Shown in pieces: positions 6,225 to 12,804 of a stretch of DNA of 13,297 bases. Every line of letters begins with the position of its first letter. Within the stretch, counting starts at the first letter, position 1. Location of the stretch: assembly GCA_902793875.1 (NCBI GenBank), contig CADBFL010000042.1, positions 1-13,297 of the forward strand, read 5' to 3'. The position numbers and the translations under genes were made by a program. Source of the DNA: an uncultured Eubacteriales bacterium (GTDB taxonomy: Bacteria; Bacillota; Clostridia; Peptostreptococcales; Anaerovoracaceae). The notes beneath the pieces are model-generated. The model did not search any database. It had not been told where the DNA came from and saw nothing but the letters and a program-made list of their open reading frames with translations.

Positions 6225-7340
6225 TCACACTCCGAAGATCGCCATGAATACTCCGGCGGCTACTGCCGTTCCGATGACTCCGGCCACGTTAGGTCCCATC
6301 GCATGCATGAGCAGGAAGTTCGAAGGGTCGGCTTCTGCGCCCACCTTCTGGGATACCCTGGCCGCCATCGGCACCGCCGAGACTCCCGCCGAGCCTATGA
6401 GCGGATTGATCTTTCCGTGCGTCAGCCTGCACATGAGCTTGCCGAAGAGCACTCCGGCCGCCGTCCCGAAGCTGAAAGCTATCAGTCCGAGAATAACTAT
6501 CTTGATGGTCGTCCACTTCAGGAACGCCTCGGCGCTTGTCGTCGCCCCGACCGACGTGCCCAGAAGTATGACCACTATGTACATGAGAGAGTTTGATGCC
6601 GTATCCTGCAGCTGGCGCACCACCCCGCTCTCGCGGAACAGATTTCCCAGCATCAGCATCCCGATCAGAGGCGCTGTCGAAGGCAGCAGCACGCATACGA
6701 CTATAGTTACTATGACAGGAAAGAGTATGCGCTCCTTCTTCGTCACTTCCCTCAGCTGCTCCATCTTTATCTTCCGTTCTTCTTCAGTTGTAAGCGCCCT
6801 CATTATAGGCGGTTGTATTATCGGGACGAGAGACATGTACGAGTACGCCGCAACGGCGATGGGGCCCATGAGATCCTTCTGACCCAGCTTCATCGCCAGG
6901 TAGATGGACGTCGGTCCGTCGGCTCCTCCTATTATGCTGACCGCCGCCGCCTGGGCCTCATTGAAGCCCATCAGCATGGCAAGCAGGAAGGCTCCGAACA
7001 CCCCGAACTGCGCCGCGGCCCCCAGAAGGAAGCTCTTCGGATTTGCGATCAGAGGTCCGAAATCCGTGAGCGCACCGACCCCCAGGAATATGAGGGACGG
7101 AAGTATGGTCCACTCGTCGAGCTTGAAGAAAAAGTATAAAAGTCCGCCTTCCTCCATTATCGGAGGGTAGAGATTGACCAGCAGCATGCCGAAGGATATC
7201 GGAAGGAGCAGCAGAGGCTCATACTGTCTGGCAATGGCAAGATACAGCAATCCAAGAGCAACGGCAACCATTATCACGTTGCCGGCCGTCAGGCTGAAGA
7301 AGCCGGTCTGATGAGCCAGATTCAGCAATGTATCTCCCAT
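6225..7340 (-). CDS. oadB: Na+-transporting carboxylic acid decarboxylase beta subunit
   Basis: This 371-residue polytopic membrane protein is the Na+ pump of biotin-dependent decarboxylases (OadB/MmdB/GcdB). It decarboxylates carboxybiotin and exports Na+. Signatures are FLGVGALTDFGPLIANPK (85-102), IIGGADGPTSIY (136-147, D141 corresponding to the essential aspartate of region IIIa), NPLIGSAGVSAVPMAARVSQ (312-331, the Asn and Ser Na+-site region) and FLLMHAMGPNVAGVIGTAVA (342-361). All key residues known from Klebsiella OadB appear present, so it should be functional. It lies 17 nt after the biotin carrier gene and 13 nt before oadA. Family members act with oxaloacetate, methylmalonyl-CoA or glutaconyl-CoA carboxyltransferases, so the beta subunit alone does not fix the substrate. 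Confidence 0.95.
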   Translation of the reverse strand: MGDTLLNLAHQTGFFSLTAGNVIMVAVALGLLYLAIARQYEPLLLLPISFGMLLVNLYPPIMEEGGLLYFFFKLDEWTILPSLIFLGVGALTDFGPLIANPKSFLLGAAAQFGVFGAFLLAMLMGFNEAQAAAVSIIGGADGPTSIYLAMKLGQKDLMGPIAVAAYSYMSLVPIIQPPIMRALTTEEERKIKMEQLREVTKKERILFPVIVTIVVCVLLPSTAPLIGMLMLGNLFRESGVVRQLQDTASNSLMYIVVILLGTSVGATTSAEAFLKWTTIKIVILGLIAFSFGTAAGVLFGKLMCRLTHGKINPLIGSAGVSAVPMAARVSQKVGAEADPSNFLLMHAMGPNVAGVIGTAVAAGVFMAIFGV

Positions 7341-7357
7341 CGTCCTGCCTCCCGGTA

Positions 7358-7705
7358 TTATTCCACGTAAGCCACGGTCTGTCCGGACGCGGTGGTCTCA
7401 CCCTCAGATACGAGTATCGCAGCGACCGTGCCTTCCTTAGGCGCTACCACAGGTATCTCCATCTTCATGGCCTCGAGCACGATCATCGTATCTCCGCTCA
7501 TGACATGCTCTCCTTCGCGGACGATGATCTTGTAGACCGAGCCCGCCGTGCCGCATATCACCGGTTCGCCGCCCGCCTTTTTTCCGGATCTTTTAGTCTC
7601 AGGAGAGGTCTCTGCCGGAGCCGCCGAAGGAGCGGACGATCCGCCTTTCTTTTCTATCTCGACTTCGAACTCTTCCCCGTTTACCTTTACGATGTATGTC
7701 TCCAT
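7358..7705 (-). CDS. Biotin carboxyl carrier protein of the decarboxylase
   Basis: This 115-residue protein has a short N-terminal region (METYIVKVNGEEFEVEIEKK), a linker rich in Ala, Pro, Ser and Gly (about 21-45), and a biotinyl domain (about 47-115). The domain centres on LEAMKMEIPV, with K81 the lysine to be biotinylated. It corresponds to MmdC/GcdC or the 1.3S transcarboxylase subunit and shuttles CO2 between the carboxyltransferase(s) and the membrane pump. Its ATG lies inside the oadG gene, overlapping it by 19 nt, so the two are probably translationally coupled. It is the only biotinyl domain in the window and must serve both carboxyltransferases encoded here, unless another carrier exists elsewhere. 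Confidence 0.94.
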   Translation of the reverse strand: METYIVKVNGEEFEVEIEKKGGSSAPSAAPAETSPETKRSGKKAGGEPVICGTAGSVYKIIVREGEHVMSGDTMIVLEAMKMEIPVVAPKEGTVAAILVSEGETTASGQTVAYVE

Positions 7706-7992
7706 GTCGCCCTCCGTACATTCCTTACGACGTAACCCTCTTCAGTTCCTTCTTCCTTCAGATGCTGATGTATCGCCGCGGTAACGGCCGCGATGACCTC
7801 GGGCCTGATGCCCTCAGCCGCTTCAGCCGCAGCCGGAGGTTTCTCAGCAGCCGCTTCTTTCTCTTTTTTCGGTCCGCAGGCCAGGCCCAGCAGCCATATG
7901 CAGACAGATATGAACATGAGAACGCAGAACACCGTCCCCATGCCTGTAAGCGTATATAAAAGCGCCGTTCTGAAGATCTCTCCTAAACCCAT
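7687..7992 (-). CDS. oadG: Na+-pumping decarboxylase gamma subunit
   Basis: This 101-residue protein of the OadG type has one N-terminal membrane helix (about residues 8-38, LLYTLTGMGTVFCVLMFISV and on). An Ala/Pro/Glu/Lys-rich linker (41-62) and a soluble tail follow, containing PEVIAAVTAAIHQHL (64-78) and ending YVVRNVRRATWRHTS. In the characterised complexes gamma holds the alpha subunit to the membrane beta subunit and helps assembly; His residues in the tail can bind metal. The clostridial form of the tail, with an Ala-Ile helix followed by Arg-rich and Trp residues, matches. It starts 4 nt after the carboxyltransferase gene and overlaps the carrier gene. Short gamma subunits diverge fast, so the call relies on both architecture and neighbourhood. 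Confidence 0.9.
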   Translation of the reverse strand: MGLGEIFRTALLYTLTGMGTVFCVLMFISVCIWLLGLACGPKKEKEAAAEKPPAAAEAAEGIRPEVIAAVTAAIHQHLKEEGTEEGYVVRNVRRATWRHTS

Positions 7993-7996
7993 AAGA

Positions 7997-9346
7997 TCAC
8001 CTGCTGCTGTTCATGAACACCTCGAGGGCTCCTATGAGATACTTTCTCGAGTCCTCAGGCGCTATCACCTTGTCCACGAAGCCGTGCCTCGCAAGAGCGA
8101 CGGCGCTCGACTGAGTGTCGCGGTACTGCTTTTCCAGTTCCGATGTCCATCTGCCGAATATGACCTCCGTCGCCTGGCGCGGCTCGACTATGCTGACGTT
8201 GGCGGTGTCCCACATGAATACGTAGTCCGCCCCGAGGCCCTTCGAATTCATCATGCTGTATGCGCTTCCGACTATGGACCCCGTCACGAGATTGAGCTTC
8301 GGCACATCCGAAGATGTCAGAGCCGTCAGCATCCTGCCGGCAGCCGCCGGAAGGAATGTCTCAGTCGCCGAATCAGTCTTGTAGCCTTCAGTGTCCGTTA
8401 TCGTCAGAAGAGGTATGTGGAACCTCGTGCACATGTTTATCAGAGCGGCGGCCTTGTTGCAGCCTGCCGCGGATATGCGCTTGCTGCCCTCGAACTCGTT
8501 GCACGCAGCCACTCCGACCGTCTGGCCGGCGATGCGGATGAAGCCGGTGATCATGCTGCGCCCTCTCGTTCCTCTGTACTCGAGAAGCCTTCCGTCGTCC
8601 GAGATCTCGCCGAGTATGGCCTTCGCGTCTCCGAGCATGTTCTGTATGCCGTCGCAGCTTCTGTTCAGCTCCTCTTCGCTGACCTCGATGATCTCGGGAG
8701 CGAAATCGCTGCACGAAGGGAGCATGTCCACGATCGCGCGGATATTCTCCATTATCTCTTCCCACTCCAGTTCACCGTCGTCGAGCGCCATCACGTAAGG
8801 ATTGTCGCCTATGGCGTTGCCGACGACGCCCTGCGGGTTCACGAATATGCTGCCCCTGTCCTTCTCGATATACAGGAAGTCCATCATCTGGGCGGCTATC
8901 GACATGCCTCCGCCGCACTGCCCGATGACAGCGGCGATCTGGAGGATATTCCTCGACGCCTTTGTCTGTATCCTGTACAGCTTCGCAAACTGATAAAGAC
9001 CGTCAAGGCCCTCTTCTATGCGGAAGCCCGCGCAGTCGAGCAGTCCGATCACCGGGGCTTTCGCCCTCATGGCGCGCTCGTAAAGGTCGACTATCTTGCG
9101 TCCGTGCTGTTCGCCGAACGTGCCTCCCATGACCTCGCTGTCCTGGGCGTAGACGAAAACAAGATTTCCGTTTATCGTGCCGTATCCGGTCACGACGCCG
9201 TCAGACTCCACGACGGAGTCAGGGTGATAGAATTCGGTGTATCTGGCCGATACCCGCTCGCCCATCTCCATGAAACTGCCCGGATCCAGCAGCTCTGCTA
9301 TCCTGGTCAGGACGGCTGTTCTTTCGTCACTTGTTCTTACTTCCAA
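7997..9346 (-). CDS. Biotin-dependent acyl-CoA carboxyltransferase, PccB/MmdA-like (divergent)
   Basis: This 449-residue protein has the two crotonase-like halves of the PccB/MmdA/transcarboxylase 12S family. The N-half has GGTFGEQHGRKI (74-85), LLDCAGFRIEEGLDGL (102-117, family consensus D-S-G-G-A-R-I-Q-E-G) and IGQCGGGMSI (141-150, oxyanion region). The C-half has SMITGFIRIAGQTVG (264-278), ITDTEGYKTDS (316-326) and GSIVGSAYSMMNSKGLGADYV (356 onward, where YGGAY is usual). It is about 60 residues shorter than typical MmdA. Being beside oadG, a biotin carrier and oadB, it probably transfers a carboxyl group from an acyl-CoA such as methylmalonyl-CoA to carrier biotin, or the reverse. The acyl-CoA is unknown. 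The start is TTG with AGGAGG 7 nt upstream. Confidence 0.87.
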   Translation of the reverse strand: MEVRTSDERTAVLTRIAELLDPGSFMEMGERVSARYTEFYHPDSVVESDGVVTGYGTINGNLVFVYAQDSEVMGGTFGEQHGRKIVDLYERAMRAKAPVIGLLDCAGFRIEEGLDGLYQFAKLYRIQTKASRNILQIAAVIGQCGGGMSIAAQMMDFLYIEKDRGSIFVNPQGVVGNAIGDNPYVMALDDGELEWEEIMENIRAIVDMLPSCSDFAPEIIEVSEEELNRSCDGIQNMLGDAKAILGEISDDGRLLEYRGTRGRSMITGFIRIAGQTVGVAACNEFEGSKRISAAGCNKAAALINMCTRFHIPLLTITDTEGYKTDSATETFLPAAAGRMLTALTSSDVPKLNLVTGSIVGSAYSMMNSKGLGADYVFMWDTANVSIVEPRQATEVIFGRWTSELEKQYRDTQSSAVALARHGFVDKVIAPEDSRKYLIGALEVFMNSSR

Positions 9347-9352
9347 AGGATG

Positions 9353-9360
9353 TCCTCCTC
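9353..9360 (-). promoter_or_regulatory. Ribosome binding site fixing the TTG start of the carboxyltransferase
   Basis: On the minus strand GAGGAGGA (9360-9353) lies 6 nt before the TTG at 9346-9344. No ATG is near, and the protein aligns with the family from this point, so the rare TTG start is supported. Confidence 0.7.
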
Positions 9361-9365
9361 ATGCT

Positions 9366-10667
9366 TTATCTCACGCTCATGCCGCTCAGAGCCTCCCAGC
9401 GCTCAAGCAGAAAGGCGATCGCAAGCATGTCTGCGCTGCCTCCCGGCGACAGGCCGCGGCATATCAGCTCTCTGTCGAGTCCATGCAGTTCTGCTGCCCG
9501 TTCTTCTTCAGGCAGCCGGGATATCTTTCCTGCGGCGTTCCGGACGTACTCCAGGCCTTCGGGTCCCCCGCGGTGCAGAAGGTTCGTATCCTCGAGGGCG
9601 GCCATTGAGTCGCACAGAGCAAGAGCCGCCGCGTCTTTGCGCCCGTCCCGTCTGTAGCTCAGCAGCCTCGACAGACAGTACTTCGCGCCGGGAAATCCCG
9701 CCGCAGCCTCTCCCGTGGCTCCCTTCGCACCGAAGTCCCTGTACACTCTGCCTCCGTTTGTGGAAGGCTCCGCCATCGAGACGCAGAGCCTTTTCTCCGC
9801 ATCCTCGCGCGCAAGTGCGGCTGCATTCCCTATGCAGTCTCCTCCCTGCGCCAGGCATCCGCCCATTCCGGCGAGCAGGAGCCCCATGGAGTATATCAGT
9901 CCTTTATGCGTATTCACGCCGCCGGTCGCGGCAAACATCTCAGCCTCAGCCCGGAGCCCTCTTTCGCGCAGATCAGCCATGCCGCAGCCTTCCATGCCCA
10001 TGCGCGCGGCATCCTCAAAATACGGCCGCAGAGAGCCGGCGCTTTTTTCGAGCAGCTGCAGATCCATGTCCGCGTGCGAGCCGCTGTTGTTCATGTCCAC
10101 AAGTCCCGGCTTCGGAGTCGTATAAATCTCGTCGAGCAGCGATCCGCACGCCGCGTCAGCCAGGGCGCCGGCGCAGAAATCCTTCAGAAGACCGTCCGTC
10201 GCCTTTCTGACCGCTTCGAGGCCGTGCCTCCTGCTCCTTGCGCATTCCGCTGCCGGAGCATCGCAGATCAGGCACTTTCTGGCTTCCCTTCTCGAAAGCT
10301 TGTCCCCTCCGGACACGATAAGATCGAAGTCGTAAAGCCTCGCCGCAGGGAAGGAATCCTCTATCGCCTCGAGCAGCGGCTTTACGCTCTCTCCCTCTTC
10401 ATCGAGCAGCCAGAAGGCTTCGCTCCCCGTCGCTTCATCGATGATCCGCCTGTCCGTGACGCTCATGCCCAGCGACTCCAGCTCCCTCACGCCGTGATCG
10501 AAAAGCATCTTCGTCATCGGGGTCCGCTTGACGTCCCCCGCGATGTTGAGAGTCAGGCACGCGAGGCAGCTGTTTTCGCCCGCCCCGCCGAGCATGGCGC
10601 TCTGTATGGAGGCCCGCCTTTCGCGGGCGGCAAGCATCTGCTCAAGATCTACGCTGCATGACTTCAT
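9366..10667 (-). CDS. citXG: CitX-CitG fusion: citrate lyase holo-ACP synthase / triphosphoribosyl-dephospho-CoA synthase
   Basis: This 433-residue protein fuses two enzymes that build citrate lyase's prosthetic group. The CitX domain (about 8-160) attaches triphosphoribosyl-dephospho-CoA to the acyl carrier CitD. It shows AARERRASIQSAML (13-26), LTLNIAGDVKRTP (38-50), EATGSEAFWLLD (78-89) and ARKCLICDAPAAECARSRRH (129-148). The CitG domain (about 163-433) makes the precursor from ATP and dephospho-CoA. It shows EIYTTPKPGLVDMNNSGSHADM (180-201, family P-K-P-G-L-V-D) and ATGGVNTHKGLIYSMGLLLA (247-266). Such fusions are known in several bacteria, so both activities are expected. It overlaps the citC 3' part by 26 nt and precedes the carboxyltransferase by 19 nt. 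It has no visible defect. Confidence 0.95.
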   Translation of the reverse strand: MKSCSVDLEQMLAARERRASIQSAMLGGAGENSCLACLTLNIAGDVKRTPMTKMLFDHGVRELESLGMSVTDRRIIDEATGSEAFWLLDEEGESVKPLLEAIEDSFPAARLYDFDLIVSGGDKLSRREARKCLICDAPAAECARSRRHGLEAVRKATDGLLKDFCAGALADAACGSLLDEIYTTPKPGLVDMNNSGSHADMDLQLLEKSAGSLRPYFEDAARMGMEGCGMADLRERGLRAEAEMFAATGGVNTHKGLIYSMGLLLAGMGGCLAQGGDCIGNAAALAREDAEKRLCVSMAEPSTNGGRVYRDFGAKGATGEAAAGFPGAKYCLSRLLSYRRDGRKDAAALALCDSMAALEDTNLLHRGGPEGLEYVRNAAGKISRLPEEERAAELHGLDRELICRGLSPGGSADMLAIAFLLERWEALSGMSVR

Positions 10668-11259
10668 AGCTGCTCTCCGGCACCATGTCCTTTACTGTTT
10701 CCGCGTCGCCCTCTTCCATGAGGCTCCGGACCTTTCCGGCGCTTATGCCGCCGAGCCGCGGTATCTCGCGGAATTCTATCCCGTGAGCCGGCAGGAGCTC
10801 CTTCATGCGCTCATTGTACGCGCGGGTGACAGGCGAAAAAGGCTCCTCTCCGGCAAAGCGTATGCTGATCCCGAGCGCCGGAGCGATCCTGCTGCAGAAG
10901 AGCTCCAGATCGAGATCCGACTTCACCGACTCCGCATGCTCTTCATCCCTTATGAAGTATGCCGGGAAGGTGGCGCGGGATATCAGGTACATGTCGCTTT
11001 CGAAGACGTGGCAGTTCTCTATGTCCGCCGTGCCTTTTTTTATCATCTCAAGGCGTTCTTCGGGGCTGTACATCGAGCCCTTCTCGGACACCGCGAAAAC
11101 GTAGAGGTGGTCGCAGTGCTGAGCGGCGTATTCTATCAGGTGCCTATGTCCCAGAGTGAAAGGATCGCAGTTGCATACCGCGCATCCGCAGAGACCTTCA
11201 TACTTCGGGATGGACTCCAGAAAGCTTTCGAGCCCGTCCCTTCTGTTCTCGAGGAGCAC
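10642..11259 (-). CDS. citC: Citrate lyase ligase CitC, C-terminal nucleotidyltransferase part (split gene)
   Basis: These 205 residues match the C-terminal two thirds of CitC, the ATP-dependent acetate:SH-citrate lyase ligase that acetylates the lyase's carrier to make it active. Motifs are GCAVCNCDPFTLGHRHLIEYAA (25 onward, the HxGH-type nucleotide site), SPEERLEMIKKGTADI (65-80), YLISRATFPAYFI (91-103), IAPALGI (125-131), RFAGEEPFSPVTRAYN (134-149) and GISAGKVRSLM (171-181). The N-terminal GNAT-like domain is encoded just upstream in another frame (11198-11581). The same frame, read upstream, gives TEDAV before LLENRR, as in intact CitC, so the gene was once continuous. Translation may restart at GTG 11259-11257, which has GGAGG 5 nt upstream. 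No further stop or frameshift is visible in this part. Activity without a joined N-domain is uncertain. Confidence 0.88.
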   Translation of the reverse strand: MLLENRRDGLESFLESIPKYEGLCGCAVCNCDPFTLGHRHLIEYAAQHCDHLYVFAVSEKGSMYSPEERLEMIKKGTADIENCHVFESDMYLISRATFPAYFIRDEEHAESVKSDLDLELFCSRIAPALGISIRFAGEEPFSPVTRAYNERMKELLPAHGIEFREIPRLGGISAGKVRSLMEEGDAETVKDMVPESSYEVMQRRS

Positions 11260-11581
11260 AGCGTCCTCCGTGGAACATGCTCAGATTCTGCGGCTTTGTG
11301 CACAGAAACAGTCTGTTCGTCCCTCTGTCCGACGCTTCGGATATGAGCGCGGTAAGCACGGCCGCCATCTCGCCCTGCCCTTCCGAATCCGGGCTCACGG
11401 CAAGCTGTTTTACCGTATGCCCCGCCAGGGCCCCGCAGGCCGTCAGGTTTCCGTCATCATCAGTCATCAGAGCGACGACGTCCGCATCGCCCTCGTCGCG
11501 GAGACCGCACTCAGCGAGAAGCTCCGTATACATCCTCTGCTCCCTCTGAGGGAGCGGCGTATTGCAGACAGATATGCCCAT
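11198..11581 (-). pseudogene. citC: CitC N-terminal GNAT-like domain fragment (frameshifted from the rest of citC)
   Basis: The first about 105 of 127 residues match the N-terminal acetyltransferase-like domain of CitC: DADVVALMTDDDGNLTACG (32-50), then an LAVSPDSEGQGEMAAVLTAL-type acetyl-CoA-loop segment (about 60-79), and RLFLCTKPQNLSMF. After MF the frame leaves the family sequence, reads GGRCAPREQ and ends 62 nt inside the C-terminal part. By comparison with E. coli CitC, about 8-10 residues between this MF and the TEDAVLLEN of the other frame are missing. This indicates a deletion whose length is not a multiple of three, not a simple one-base error. There is no slippery homopolymer at the junction. 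The ATG overlaps the icd stop by 1 nt. It is either a pseudogene part or one half of a two-peptide CitC. Confidence 0.8.
11265..11269 (-). promoter_or_regulatory. Possible internal ribosome site for the CitC C-terminal part
   Basis: On the minus strand GGAGG (11269-11265) is followed after 5 nt by GTG (11259-11257), in frame with the CitC catalytic part. The GGAGG also spells part of Thr-Glu-Asp in the ancestral frame, so it may be coincidental, but it could allow restart after the frameshift. Confidence 0.4.
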
Positions 11582-12795
11582 CAGCTCTGAAGCTTCTTCT
11601 CGAGGCGCTGCCTGATCGCGGCGATGAAGTCCTTCGTGAGGACGGCCTTCGCGTCCATGCCATCTGCAAGGCCGACAAGGTCCTTCGTCATTATGCCGTC
11701 ATTGAGCGTATCGATGCAGGCCTCTTCGAGCTTGTCTCCGAAGGCCTGAAGATCCCCGAGACCGTCCATCTCGCCGCGCTTTCTGAGAGCTCCGCTCCAC
11801 GCGAATATGGTGGCCATCGGGTTGGTCGAGGTCTCTTCGCCGTTCAGGTACTTGTAGTAGTGGCGCGTGACCGTTCCGTGCGCGGCCTCGTACTCGAACT
11901 TGCCGTCCGGGCTGCAGAGCACGGATGTCATCATGGCGAGCGATCCGAAGGCCGTCGAGACCATGTCGCTCATTACGTCCCCGTCGTAGTTCTTAAGAGC
12001 CCAGATGAACCCTCCCTCGCTCCTTATGACGCGCGCGATGGCGTCGTCTATCAGCGTGTAGAAGTATGTGAGTCCTAGCTCATCGAATTTCTCTTTATAG
12101 CACTCGTCGAATATCTTCTGAAACGTCTCGCGGAAGTGCATGTCGTACTTCTTCGAGATGGTGTCCTTGGCCGAGAACCAGAGGTCCTGCTTCGTCTCTA
12201 TCGCGTACTTGAAGCACGAGTGCGCGAAGGAATCTATCGACGAGTCCTTGTTGTATATGCTCTGGAGTATGCCCGGGCACTCGAAGTCGTATACCGTCTC
12301 GCGGAACTCAGCGCCGTTTTCTCCGGTGAACACGAGCTCGGCTTTGCCCTTTTCAGGAACGCGGTATTCGGTGCCCTTGTAGAGGTCGCCGTAAGCGTGA
12401 CGGGCTACCGTGATAGGCTTCTTCCAGTTGCGAACCACGGGCTTTATGCCGTCTATCGTTATAGGCGCGCGGAACACGGTGCCGTCGAGTATCGCCCTGA
12501 TAGTACCGTTAGGACTCTTCCACATCTCGTGGAGACTGTACTCCTCCATGCGCTGGGCGTTCGGCGTGATGGTCGCGCACTTCACGCCCACGCCGTACTT
12601 TTTGATCGCCTCGCCGGCATCCTTCGTGATCTGATCGCCCGTCTCGTCGCGGACCGGAAGTCCGAGATCGTAGTACTCTGTCTTAAGGTCGACGAACGGA
12701 AGGATGAGCTCATCCTTGATCATCTTCCACAGTATCCTCGTCATTTCATCTCCGTCCATCTCGACGATCGGAGTGGTCATTCTGATCTTTTCCAT
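11581..12795 (-). CDS. icd: Isocitrate dehydrogenase, NADP-dependent, eukaryote-like (type II)
   Basis: This 404-residue protein matches the homodimeric IDH subfamily to which human IDH1 belongs, rather than the E. coli type. It oxidatively decarboxylates isocitrate to 2-oxoglutarate. Signatures are PIVEMDGDEMTRI (9-21), TPNAQRMEEY (77-86), MWKSPNGTIRAILDGTVFR (91-109, with S94, N96, R100 and R109 for substrate), ITVARHAYGD (128-137, R132), IDDAIARVI (249-257, metal Asp), WALKNYDGDVMSD (265-277) and EAAHGTVTRHY (303-313). R311-H312 occupy the NADP-selecting place. The length is normal and no key residue is missing. It is 9 nt after citF and its stop overlaps citC's start by 1 nt, so it sits inside the citrate lyase operon, which is not the usual arrangement. 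Confidence 0.95.
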   Translation of the reverse strand: MEKIRMTTPIVEMDGDEMTRILWKMIKDELILPFVDLKTEYYDLGLPVRDETGDQITKDAGEAIKKYGVGVKCATITPNAQRMEEYSLHEMWKSPNGTIRAILDGTVFRAPITIDGIKPVVRNWKKPITVARHAYGDLYKGTEYRVPEKGKAELVFTGENGAEFRETVYDFECPGILQSIYNKDSSIDSFAHSCFKYAIETKQDLWFSAKDTISKKYDMHFRETFQKIFDECYKEKFDELGLTYFYTLIDDAIARVIRSEGGFIWALKNYDGDVMSDMVSTAFGSLAMMTSVLCSPDGKFEYEAAHGTVTRHYYKYLNGEETSTNPMATIFAWSGALRKRGEMDGLGDLQAFGDKLEEACIDTLNDGIMTKDLVGLADGMDAKAVLTKDFIAAIRQRLEKKLQS

Positions 12796-12804
12796 TTTTA
12801 TCTC

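Noticed and set aside
5402..6247. 281-codon + strand frame opposite oadA
   Set aside because: It has Arg/His/Val-rich low-information translation and no ribosome site or family. oadA on the other strand is unambiguous.
7793..10210. 805-codon open frame on the + strand opposite the carboxyltransferase and citXG
   Set aside because: The translation is rich in Arg, Ser, His and Pro with no domain or plausible fold, while the minus strand encodes recognisable conserved proteins throughout. It is an antisense by-product of GC-rich codon use.
11240..11300. Programmed ribosomal frameshift in citC
   Set aside because: There is no slippery heptamer or homopolymer at the junction, and residues appear to be missing between the halves. 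Deletion with possible restart explains the sequence better.
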